Assembly (NCBI GenBank): GCA_013152475.1
Contig: JAADGH010000200.1
Span: forward strand, 29,034 to 93,033
Length of the DNA: 64,000 nt
Direction: 5' to 3'
Source of the DNA: Planctomycetota bacterium
Lineage (GTDB): Bacteria; Planctomycetota; Brocadiia; JAADGH01
This document shows, in pieces, positions 16,980-23,961 of this stretch. Positions within the stretch are counted from its first letter, which is position 1, and each line of letters begins with the position of its first letter. A program made the position numbers and the translations under genes. The notes under the pieces are model-generated. The model ran no database searches, had not been told where the DNA came from, and saw only the letters and a program-made list of their open reading frames with translations.

Positions 16980-17788
16980 GTTTCGATTCCTTTCGTGTCG
17001 ATATGGTCGGCGCGGATGATCTCGATTTTACATTTGCGAATAAGCCGGCATTCCTCCTCCGCCCGTTCATCAAGCGTGCCCGCAGTAATGACCTTCGTGA
17101 TACGCTCGCACTCCAGGTATGTTGCAAAGGAATCCCGCCCGAGCTTCGATGCGTCCGCAAGGACCACGCGCTCCTCGGCGTGTTCCGTCAGGAGCCGGGC
17201 GCTCTCGGCGGCGGTCGCCGTCGCAGTTTGCGCGCCGCGATTCACGGTAAGACCGTCGGCGCCGAGGAAGGCCATGGTGGCGTGGAGGCCGTCAAGCCCC
17301 CTGCGCAGGGCGGGACCAACAAACTCTGCGCTCGTCCGGTTGAGCACGCCGCCAAGAACGATTACCTCGACACCATGGGCATCGCGCAACTCCAGAATCG
17401 GCGGAATGGAGTTCGTCACGATGGTAATGCCATCGATGTCTCGGAGGAAACGTGCTGCCAGGTACGTGGTCGACCCACTGTCAAGGATGACGCTGTCTCC
17501 CGGTTTAACCAGGGTCGCTGCCGCACGGCCAATGGCTTCCTTATCGGGCTTCGCACGTGAAATCTTTTCGTCGAATGAAAATTCGACTTCCTCTGCACGC
17601 ACCGCCCCTCCGCGAATCCGCCGGAGCTTCCCCTCCTCTTCCAGCAGCGTCAGGTCACGCCGGATTGTAACGGACGAGACTCGAAAATGCCGTGCCAGCT
17701 CCTGGATGCGCAGGTGTCTGCGGGTGGCGAGCAGGTCGCAGATCGCCTTGCACCGTCGTTGAATCGTCTCGGGCTGTGTGTCGCTCAC
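16976..17788 (-). CDS. DeoR-family transcriptional regulator
   Basis: 270-residue repressor. The N-terminal winged helix contains HLRIQELARHFRVSSVTIRR (DeoR signature) followed by DLTLLEEEGKLRRIRGGA. The C-terminal effector domain has the sugar-phosphate-binding pattern GDSVILDSGSTTYLAAR, VTNSI and LGGVLN. It would bind an intermediate of the downstream aldolase / aminotransferase / kinase pathway and relieve autorepression. GTG start at 17788; promoter TTGACT-16-TATACT at 17832-17859, so the regulator leads its own operon. Four-base ATGA overlap with the aldolase gene. Confidence 0.93.
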   Translation of the reverse strand: MSDTQPETIQRRCKAICDLLATRRHLRIQELARHFRVSSVTIRRDLTLLEEEGKLRRIRGGAVRAEEVEFSFDEKISRAKPDKEAIGRAAATLVKPGDSVILDSGSTTYLAARFLRDIDGITIVTNSIPPILELRDAHGVEVIVLGGVLNRTSAEFVGPALRRGLDGLHATMAFLGADGLTVNRGAQTATATAAESARLLTEHAEERVVLADASKLGRDSFATYLECERITKVITAGTLDERAEEECRLIRKCKIEIIRADHIDTKGIET

Positions 17789-17831
17789 CTTGATCTTTCT
17801 ACGGCAAAGAAGATCGATACGATCACTTCTA

Positions 17832-17859
17832 AGTATATATTGTTCATATTATAAGTCAA
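17832..17859 (-). promoter_or_regulatory. sigma70-like promoter of the DeoR operon, in an AT-rich island
   Basis: On the minus strand TTGACT (17859-17854), 16-bp spacer, TATACT (17837-17832). The surrounding 17815-17870 stretch is strongly AT-rich against a GC-rich background and is the likely place for DeoR operator sites, although no clean operator palindrome was resolved by eye. Confidence 0.55.
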
Positions 17860-17888
17860 GAGAAAAAAAGCGAATGTCGAGTTTGGAA

Positions 17889-18593
17889 TCATGTCCTATC
17901 TCCCTTGCTCCTTCGGACATGCCATCGCCCCGGCCCCCATTCGTTTTTGCAAATGGACAGAAGCTCCTTCGGGTCCGACAGCAGATAGTCCGGCTGCGAC
18001 TCCTTCAGCACCTTCGCCGAGTTGAAGCCCCACGACACTGCGGCCACACGAACCCCCGCCTTCCGCGCCGCCCGGATATCCCGGACTTCATCGCACACAT
18101 ACAGAATCTGGCCGGGCGTCAGCCCGTAGTCGCGCATCACATGCCGGAACTGCCGGACCTTGCCCCAGATTCGCGAAAGGGTTTTCACAAAATCGAATGC
18201 CTCCATATCGTACCGCCGCAGGAACGCCATCACGTTTTGGAGCGAATTCGATGTGACGATTCCCATCGTCAGGCCGCTGGACTTAAGTTCAAAAACTGTT
18301 TCTCGAATCCCCTCCGCAACCTTGACCTCACCCATACGTCGCCGCAGCTCTCGCTCGGCCTGGGCGACGAAAAACGGCACCTTCATCAGCGGAACATCAA
18401 AGTATCGAACGGCTTCCCAAAAGGTCATATCGCGGAGGACACCGATCTCGTCCGGTTCAACACGCCGGAAGCCATGTTTCTCCGCCATACGGTTCCCGAT
18501 GGCCACGAAATGCTCGAATGTGTCCGCCAGCGTGCCGTCGAAGTCGAAGACCAGTATCGATTTGCCGGTCTCTTGCGCCATTGAATATCTCAT
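17889..18593 (-). CDS. HAD-superfamily phosphatase
   Basis: 234-residue hydrolase of the phosphoglycolate-phosphatase-like HAD class. Motif I is FDFDGTLADT (nucleophile and acid Asp), motif II VTSNS, and motif IV VCDEVRDIRAARKAG close to the C-terminus, with a helical cap between I and II. Predicted cytoplasmic. Two in-frame ATG codons (18593 and 18581) precede the motif; neither has a strong ribosome site. It is divergent from the next gene and tail-to-head with the DeoR operon. Substrate unknown. Confidence 0.88.
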   Translation of the reverse strand: MRYSMAQETGKSILVFDFDGTLADTFEHFVAIGNRMAEKHGFRRVEPDEIGVLRDMTFWEAVRYFDVPLMKVPFFVAQAERELRRRMGEVKVAEGIRETVFELKSSGLTMGIVTSNSLQNVMAFLRRYDMEAFDFVKTLSRIWGKVRQFRHVMRDYGLTPGQILYVCDEVRDIRAARKAGVRVAAVSWGFNSAKVLKESQPDYLLSDPKELLSICKNEWGPGRWHVRRSKGDRT

Positions 18594-18711
18594 GAGAATC
18601 TATCGCGTTACCCCCGCCAAGTCCATGCCCTGATAGGGGCCGGGCCTCTGTTTGTCACAATAAGACATGCGCACGGCAAGAATCAAGTCCATACCGCGAC
18701 CTCCTTTTCAT

Positions 18712-18740
18712 TTGAACGTCGCCCGCTGCGCGGCTATAAT
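18712..18740 (+). promoter_or_regulatory. sigma70-like promoter of the Zn-ribbon/CorA pair
   Basis: TTGAAC (18712-18717), 17-bp spacer, TATAAT (18735-18740). Predicted start near 18747, about 41 bases before the TTG at 18788. Confidence 0.55.
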
Positions 18741-18787
18741 GCCATCGAGACACAATCGGCCAGCACATCTGATGGAGGCAAGCACTG

Positions 18788-19420
18788 TTGTCCAACCAGG
18801 AGCATGACTACCCCGGCGATACGCTCCGGCTTCTCTACGCCATCGACGAATACACGAAACCACAGGAGGGGGACGGGTGCCAGCGCTGGCTCAAGGAGCA
18901 GGCGATCACGGTCATCGCCACGCTGGGTGTAAAGGGCGCTGTGTTCCGAAATTACGATGTGGCCCCGTCGCTTATCACGCTCCGCGGCGTCAAGATGTTC
19001 GCCATGATGAGCCAGGAGGCCCTGGCCGATATCGCACGGCTTTACCACGACGGCATGATTGAAAAAAGCCGCGTAAGTACGTCCTACTACGCCACGCTCC
19101 GGGCCTACCGCACAACGCCCGCCGGGCGCGAGACCCTACAAAAGAACCTAAGTCGAGGGTCGCGACAGGGTGTGGATCGCGTCATCCGTTGCGCCAAGTG
19201 CGGTGGGCTGGTCGACTTCGCGCTCTCCATCGAGCAAAAGCCGAAAAAGCGCCTGGTGATGAACCGTGTCTGCGGGTGCAGCACGGACGGTAAACACGTG
19301 GCAAGTGATGTGTGGCGGCCGACCTGCGAAGCCCCCGAGATCTCGCCCGTGGAGGATTTCTTCAGCATCGGATTCCTGGAATACAAAACCGAGCCCTTCT
19401 GGGGGGAGCGTGCCATATGA
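18788..19420 (+). CDS. winged-helix-like protein with zinc-binding cysteines
   Basis: 210-residue protein of unknown function. Residues about 10-115 look like a winged-helix module (LRLLYAIDEYTKP, ALADIARLYHDGMIEKSRVS, YRTTPAGRETLQK). A cysteine site follows: CAKCGG (about 136-141) and, 30 residues on, VCGCS. No membrane segment. TTG start at 18788 is preceded by GGAGG at 9-base spacing. Its TGA overlaps the ATG of the CorA-like gene (ATGA), so the two products are made together. It could sense metal for the transporter, but this is inference from context only. Confidence 0.72.
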   Translation: MSNQEHDYPGDTLRLLYAIDEYTKPQEGDGCQRWLKEQAITVIATLGVKGAVFRNYDVAPSLITLRGVKMFAMMSQEALADIARLYHDGMIEKSRVSTSYYATLRAYRTTPAGRETLQKNLSRGSRQGVDRVIRCAKCGGLVDFALSIEQKPKKRLVMNRVCGCSTDGKHVASDVWRPTCEAPEISPVEDFFSIGFLEYKTEPFWGERAI

Positions 19421-20850
19421 AAAAAACTAAAGCGCTGCTTCACCTGACCGGTCGAACCGAGCTTCTTCTGACCGAATGGGTCCCCATCGGACCCAACAAC
19501 TTCAGCTTCCTGTGCGACCGCCTGGAATGTGGAACACGTGGCGCGGAATGCGTCCTCACCAGCGAGACCGACCCCGGCCGCAACGCCGCCGTGGTTGGGA
19601 TCCGGGGCGACGAAACCCTTACACTCAAGGTCGTCGAGTTCGAGGACATGGACTTCATCCGGTTCGAGGCGCGTCCCTGTTACGACACACCCGGCAGAGA
19701 GCGCAAGGAGAAGGTGATCGGCGTGGACCTCGGCCGCAACGGGCGCGTCACCTATGGTATGCGCCTCCTCCCCCACAACGGCGACCCCGACCGGTACAGC
19801 GTGGACGACCTCACCCTCATCGCCGCCGACCTCGTAACGGATACCAGCCGAACAATGGACGCCCTCGTCAACGCCTATCAACGCCAGATGCTGGATGTGA
19901 TTTACGGCCGGGAGACGGTGCAGCGCGACCAGTTCCTCGTCGTTCAGGCGCAGGCCATGGAGCCGGCCCCTGCCAGTGTTCAAGCTCTTCTTGACAATGC
20001 CGCGCACCGCGCCGAGTTGCAGCAGATTCTCGGAACGATCCATGATCGTCGCTGCTTCGATGCAGGGGACGGGGGCCTGCTTCTCAGTGGGTCGCGCGGA
20101 ATCCTTCTCATTAGCCCCACACCTGAAACATATGCACGGCTGGTGGCCTTCGCCGCGCTCATGGGGTGCATCAACAGCCTTCAGGACAACATCCTCAGCA
20201 AGATCTGGCGCTCGTGGGATGTGCTGAACGACGAGAAGAAGCTCATCCGCACAGAAGGCGTCGCAAAAATCGAGCATATCCAGGGCGTGCTCAGCAGCCT
20301 AACCGCCGACAAGAATGTTATCGGCGCGGTTCCCATCTGCCTTCAGCAGACCCTGGCCGAAGCGGAGGCCTTCTACCAGAGCGAATCCACCTCCGGCGAC
20401 GCCTCCGTGATCGAACTCATGCAGAAACTCGCCATCGGTCGCAGCCTGCAAAAGGTCAGGGACCGCCTCGCCGATACCAGCCGCGTGATCGACGACTTCG
20501 GCACGGAGATCGAGAACGTTCGCCTCCTGGCAAGCACGTTGGCGCAAAAGGAAACGGCGGGGATCAATCGCGCCATGAACATCCTGACCGTCGTCTCTGT
20601 CATCATCCTGCCTCTGACACTCATCACGGGCTGGTATGGCATGAACTTCCAGCGGTTCAGCCCCTCCGATGGAAGAGAGATTGGTTTCTGGAACATGCCG
20701 GAGCTCTATTGGCCGTACAGCTATCTGGTGTGCATCGCCGTGGTGGTCCTCATCGCCATCTCGCTCAGCTTCTTCTTCCATCGCCAGGGCCTGTTGTTCC
20801 GCCGCCGGCGGGTCCGCGTCGGGGAGGAAGACTCGTTAATCGAGGACTAA
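19417..20850 (+). CDS. CorA-like divalent-metal transporter
   Basis: 477-residue inner-membrane protein of the CorA/MIT superfamily. The diagnostic end is present: TM1 about 395-415 (NILTVVSVIILPLTLITGWY), the GMN motif in YGMNFQRF, the loop WNMPELYWPYSY and TM2 (LVCIAVVVLIAISLSFFF). A long helix (ETAGINRAMN, matching the usual TNxxMK region) leads into TM1. The cytoplasmic part is about 150 residues longer than in classical CorA (~320 residues) and its N-terminal half has no recognised homology. ATG at 19417 follows GGGGGGAG and overlaps the upstream stop. The stop overlaps the convergent channel gene by 4 bases. Confidence 0.87.
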   Translation: MKKTKALLHLTGRTELLLTEWVPIGPNNFSFLCDRLECGTRGAECVLTSETDPGRNAAVVGIRGDETLTLKVVEFEDMDFIRFEARPCYDTPGRERKEKVIGVDLGRNGRVTYGMRLLPHNGDPDRYSVDDLTLIAADLVTDTSRTMDALVNAYQRQMLDVIYGRETVQRDQFLVVQAQAMEPAPASVQALLDNAAHRAELQQILGTIHDRRCFDAGDGGLLLSGSRGILLISPTPETYARLVAFAALMGCINSLQDNILSKIWRSWDVLNDEKKLIRTEGVAKIEHIQGVLSSLTADKNVIGAVPICLQQTLAEAEAFYQSESTSGDASVIELMQKLAIGRSLQKVRDRLADTSRVIDDFGTEIENVRLLASTLAQKETAGINRAMNILTVVSVIILPLTLITGWYGMNFQRFSPSDGREIGFWNMPELYWPYSYLVCIAVVVLIAISLSFFFHRQGLLFRRRRVRVGEEDSLIED

Positions 20851-21884
20851 GGCAGGCGCTGCGCCTTCAGTGGCTTTCCGCAAAAGCGACAGAACTTGGC
20901 CCACTTTTCGTTCTGCCTACAGCAATCCTCCATCTCTGTCAGTCGCGCGCCGCAAAGCGGGCAGAAGTCCGCGTCGGCGGGAATGTCGCGAAGCCCGCAT
21001 TCATCCTTCGGGCATACCTGAGACGCCTTGGCCAGCATGCGCTGGATGAACGCGGCCGCGAAGATGCCGCCAAAGACACAAACGATCCCGATGCGAAAGA
21101 TGATGATCATCGCCGCAGCGAGGAACCTGCCGGCGTCTGTCGCCGGTTCCTCAAGCGAGCGCCCGCCCTGGCCAAGACGCAGGATGCACCACCAGAGCGT
21201 GGACGGGATGTTCTCGAACGACCCCGCCGCGCCCTTGGCCTCAACAATGTGGAGCGCCGTCGCGTTGATCAAGAGCCCGATGAAGACAACGAACAGGAAG
21301 ATGATGAACGTTCTCCCTTTCTCTCGAAAGACCTCCACGAGTGCTTCGAGGGGGTCGAAGTACCGGGCGAGTTTCAGCAACCGGATCAAACGCACCGCTC
21401 GCACCAGCCGCAGCACGCGCAGGTCCCACGCGATGATATAGAACGGGAGAATGGCCCACAGGTCCACCTGCGACATCGGTCGGAAGAAGAAATTTACGCG
21501 CACGCGGAGGCGATCCATCATGGTAAGACGCTCGTTCTCGTCGAACCGGGCCCGTTCCATCGGCAGTGTGCACAGCCACATCCTGAGCAAATACTCGATT
21601 GTGAAAATCGCGACGACGAGCACTTCCGAGTAATCGAAGAACGCCCCGTGCTCTTCGCGCAGATCGGAATACGATTCCAGGACGATGCACGTCACGGAAA
21701 AAAAGATGAGGAGGAGAACCACACCGTCGAACAGAATCCCGGCAGCCGTATCCTGTTCAAACACAACATCATACAACCGCGATTTCAGCCGAAGCATGCC
21801 CGGCGTATTGCGCTTGAATTGGGTTGCATCGTCCGCCACAGTCCGTCCCGAGTTCGTTACATCGGTATCGAATAAGACACGCAC
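20847..21884 (-). CDS. voltage-sensor ion channel-like protein with atypical pore and two zinc ribbons
   Basis: 345-residue six-helix channel of the voltage-gated superfamily. S1-S3 lie at about 50-70, 85-105 and 138-155. S4 has positive residues at every third position (R156, R159, R162, R165, R168, K171, R174). The pore helix SFENIPSTLWW (222-232) aligns well with K+ channels, but the residues at TVGYGD are QGGRSL (239-244), so K+ selectivity is not supported. S6 is about 255-282. The C-terminus has cysteines in two ribbon-like units (CPKDECG / CPLCG and CCRQ / CRFCG). The GTG at 21884 lies almost at the predicted transcription start of the promoter at 21888-21916, so the true start may be leaderless or an internal GTG (21839) or ATG (21797). 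Ion specificity unknown. Confidence 0.85.
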   Translation of the reverse strand: MRVLFDTDVTNSGRTVADDATQFKRNTPGMLRLKSRLYDVVFEQDTAAGILFDGVVLLLIFFSVTCIVLESYSDLREEHGAFFDYSEVLVVAIFTIEYLLRMWLCTLPMERARFDENERLTMMDRLRVRVNFFFRPMSQVDLWAILPFYIIAWDLRVLRLVRAVRLIRLLKLARYFDPLEALVEVFREKGRTFIIFLFVVFIGLLINATALHIVEAKGAAGSFENIPSTLWWCILRLGQGGRSLEEPATDAGRFLAAAMIIIFRIGIVCVFGGIFAAAFIQRMLAKASQVCPKDECGLRDIPADADFCPLCGARLTEMEDCCRQNEKWAKFCRFCGKPLKAQRLP

Positions 21885-21887
21885 GAT

Positions 21888-21916
21888 ATTCTATCGACCG
21901 CCTGTCCCGATGTCAA
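21888..21916 (-). promoter_or_regulatory. sigma70-like promoter of the channel gene
   Basis: On the minus strand TTGACA (21916-21911), 17-bp spacer, TAGAAT (21893-21888). The predicted transcription start (about 21879-21883) falls on or just inside the first GTG of the channel gene. Confidence 0.55.
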
Positions 21917-22093
21917 TGCCGCAAGGAATTCGCGGTTTATGGCAATCCCCTTTGCTCAGGTCCCCCCCAGCTCCAATGGTCTTGACCGCTTTTCACAACT
22001 GGACGACGCGTCCGGCAATCCTCCAAGGATTTTCGCAGGATTGGGTTACACACGATGCCCCCTGACCGTGCCATCAGGCAAATAGAGAATATG

Positions 22094-22122
22094 TTGAAAG
22101 ATCGGCGCAGAAGGTCTATAGT
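22094..22122 (+). promoter_or_regulatory. sigma70-like promoter of the propeller/TMTC pair
   Basis: TTGAAA (22094-22099), 17-bp spacer, TATAGT (22117-22122). Predicted start near 22129, about 36 bases before the ATG at 22165, which argues for that ATG rather than the GTG at 22138. Confidence 0.6.
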
Positions 22123-22164
22123 GAAACAAAAGGTATTGTGTGCCTTTCAGAGTTGACGGAATCA

Positions 22165-23961
22165 ATGCGTCGCCTGGGTACTGTCCTTATCGCGCTCGTC
22201 ATTCTTGCGCTGTGTGTGCTTGGTTTGTATCACATCCGGCGCGCGAGACTGCGTGCGCACTACGCGGACCTGTTCCGCCGACCATCGGTTCCATCGTCCC
22301 CTGATGCACCTTCGTTCGTCCCTCGGATCACGTATGATCTGAAGCGCTACAATTCCGTCGCCTCCGATGCCGCCTATGCCGCCGTGCTTCCCCTCACCAC
22401 CGGGCCCAGAGAGGGGCGGATCGCAGGGCACAAATGGGTCGATGGCGCGGGGCGCAACGAGCTGGAGTCGCGCATGCGGAAGCGCGCCGCCCTCGACGGC
22501 GTTACCGCCGCCACAAAACTCGTCCGCCTGTGCAGTCCAACGGTCTATCGCGAGCACCGTCCGTCGCGCCATCTACACATCACGTATCCCCTTGATGGCG
22601 CGCTCTTTCCGCCTAAGCTCTGTACGCCTTGTGTCGAGTGGGATGATGCCATCAACGATGTCTGGCAGATCACCGTTTCCGTCGAAGGAACGGACCTGCA
22701 CTGGACAGACATCACCCTGGACCGGCGCTGGTGGTTCCCGGATGTCGCTTGGCGGCGGATCCAAGCTGAAGGCCAACAGCGGGAGATTTCCATCGTCGTC
22801 AAAGGCACTCGCCGCCACGGCAAGGCCCCTGTCCATGCCGCACCCGCAGTACGCTTCCGCATCGCCACGGACCCCTGCGACGCATTCATCGTCTACCGTC
22901 TCGTGAGGCCGCCGTTTTCCACACTCAAGACGCCGGATACGTTTGTCCGGGACATCCGCTCGTTCCGCACGCGGATGTTCCTGTCGGCGCGCCGGAGCTA
23001 TTGCTTCAACTGCCATACCTTCTCCTCCAAACTCGGCACGGCAGGCAAAGTTGCGATTCAGGCGCGCTACATGCTCCCCGATCCCACGGACCTGCGGACC
23101 TACTTCGGCATCTACGACATTGCAAACCACAACGGCGTCAAGATCAAGCTGCCCTTCACGACGCAAATGACCACCTTCATGGCTTGGTCGCCCGACGGCG
23201 CGAAGCTCGCCATGTCGGCCGATCAACAGCTTGCCACATTGCAGCCCATCGTCCATGAGACCCAGTTCGCCGGCCAGCCCACGTCGGATATCGCCGTCGT
23301 GGACGTGGAGAAACGAACGGCTCGTCTGCTGCCCGGCGCATCGGACCCCGACGAGCTGGAGGTCTTTCCACGGTGGACGCCCGACGGCAAGTCTATCGTG
23401 TTCTGCTGGTCACCGTCGGGTGTTCATCCCGCGCTGGTCAAATACGATCTCCATATCGTGCCGTATGCCAACGGCAAGGGAGGCACAGCAACACCGATCA
23501 CCGGCGCATCGGCCAACGGACGCAGCAACTACTATCCCCGCTTCTCGCCCGACGGCAAGTGGCTTTCCTTCTGTCAGTCCGACGGCGGGTGCCTCATCAA
23601 GTCGTCAAGCGACATTGTCCTGATGAAATCCGACCTGAGCGGCCGCCCGCATCGCCTGGAGTGCAACGCGCCCTATGCCGCGGATTCGTGGCATAGCTGG
23701 TCGTCAAACAGCCGCTGGATCGTCTTCGCGAGCAAGCGCGACGACGGTATTTTTGCACGGCTCTACATGACGCACATCGACGATCAAGGGCACGCATCCC
23801 CTGCCGTCCGCCTGCCGGTGAAGACACTGCCCATGCAATCTTTCAATATCCCCGAGTTCATCAAAAACGATCCCCTGATTCGCGAGGGGGACCTCTTCCG
23901 CGTCGTTCGGGCCGAAACCCCGGCAACGCCGATCACCCTCGACAGGGAACCTTCGCAATGA
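22165..23961 (+). CDS. membrane-anchored TolB-like (PD40) propeller with a CxxCH motif
   Basis: 598-residue extracytoplasmic protein. A signal anchor (RRLGTVLIALVILALCVLGL) is at the N-terminus. The middle has YPLDGALFPPKLCTPCVEW, and C280-F-N-C283-H284 forms one haem c-type CxxCH site. The C-terminal half contains PD40/WD40-like blades: FMAWSPDGAKLAMS, FPRWTPDGKSIVFCW, YPRFSPDGKWLSFCQ and SWSSNSRWIVFASK. Together this resembles propeller proteins with a single CxxCH seen beside TPR proteins in some environmental bacteria. Its TGA overlaps the next ATG (ATGA), so it is made together with the TMTC-like protein. Whether haem is bound is unproven. GTG at 22138 is an alternative start. Confidence 0.82.
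   Translation: MRRLGTVLIALVILALCVLGLYHIRRARLRAHYADLFRRPSVPSSPDAPSFVPRITYDLKRYNSVASDAAYAAVLPLTTGPREGRIAGHKWVDGAGRNELESRMRKRAALDGVTAATKLVRLCSPTVYREHRPSRHLHITYPLDGALFPPKLCTPCVEWDDAINDVWQITVSVEGTDLHWTDITLDRRWWFPDVAWRRIQAEGQQREISIVVKGTRRHGKAPVHAAPAVRFRIATDPCDAFIVYRLVRPPFSTLKTPDTFVRDIRSFRTRMFLSARRSYCFNCHTFSSKLGTAGKVAIQARYMLPDPTDLRTYFGIYDIANHNGVKIKLPFTTQMTTFMAWSPDGAKLAMSADQQLATLQPIVHETQFAGQPTSDIAVVDVEKRTARLLPGASDPDELEVFPRWTPDGKSIVFCWSPSGVHPALVKYDLHIVPYANGKGGTATPITGASANGRSNYYPRFSPDGKWLSFCQSDGGCLIKSSSDIVLMKSDLSGRPHRLECNAPYAADSWHSWSSNSRWIVFASKRDDGIFARLYMTHIDDQGHASPAVRLPVKTLPMQSFNIPEFIKNDPLIREGDLFRVVRAETPATPITLDREPSQ

Noticed and set aside
14138..17762. Long plus-strand frames over the aminotransferase, aldolase and DeoR genes
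   Set aside because: Antisense to well-recognised enzymes and without motifs of their own.
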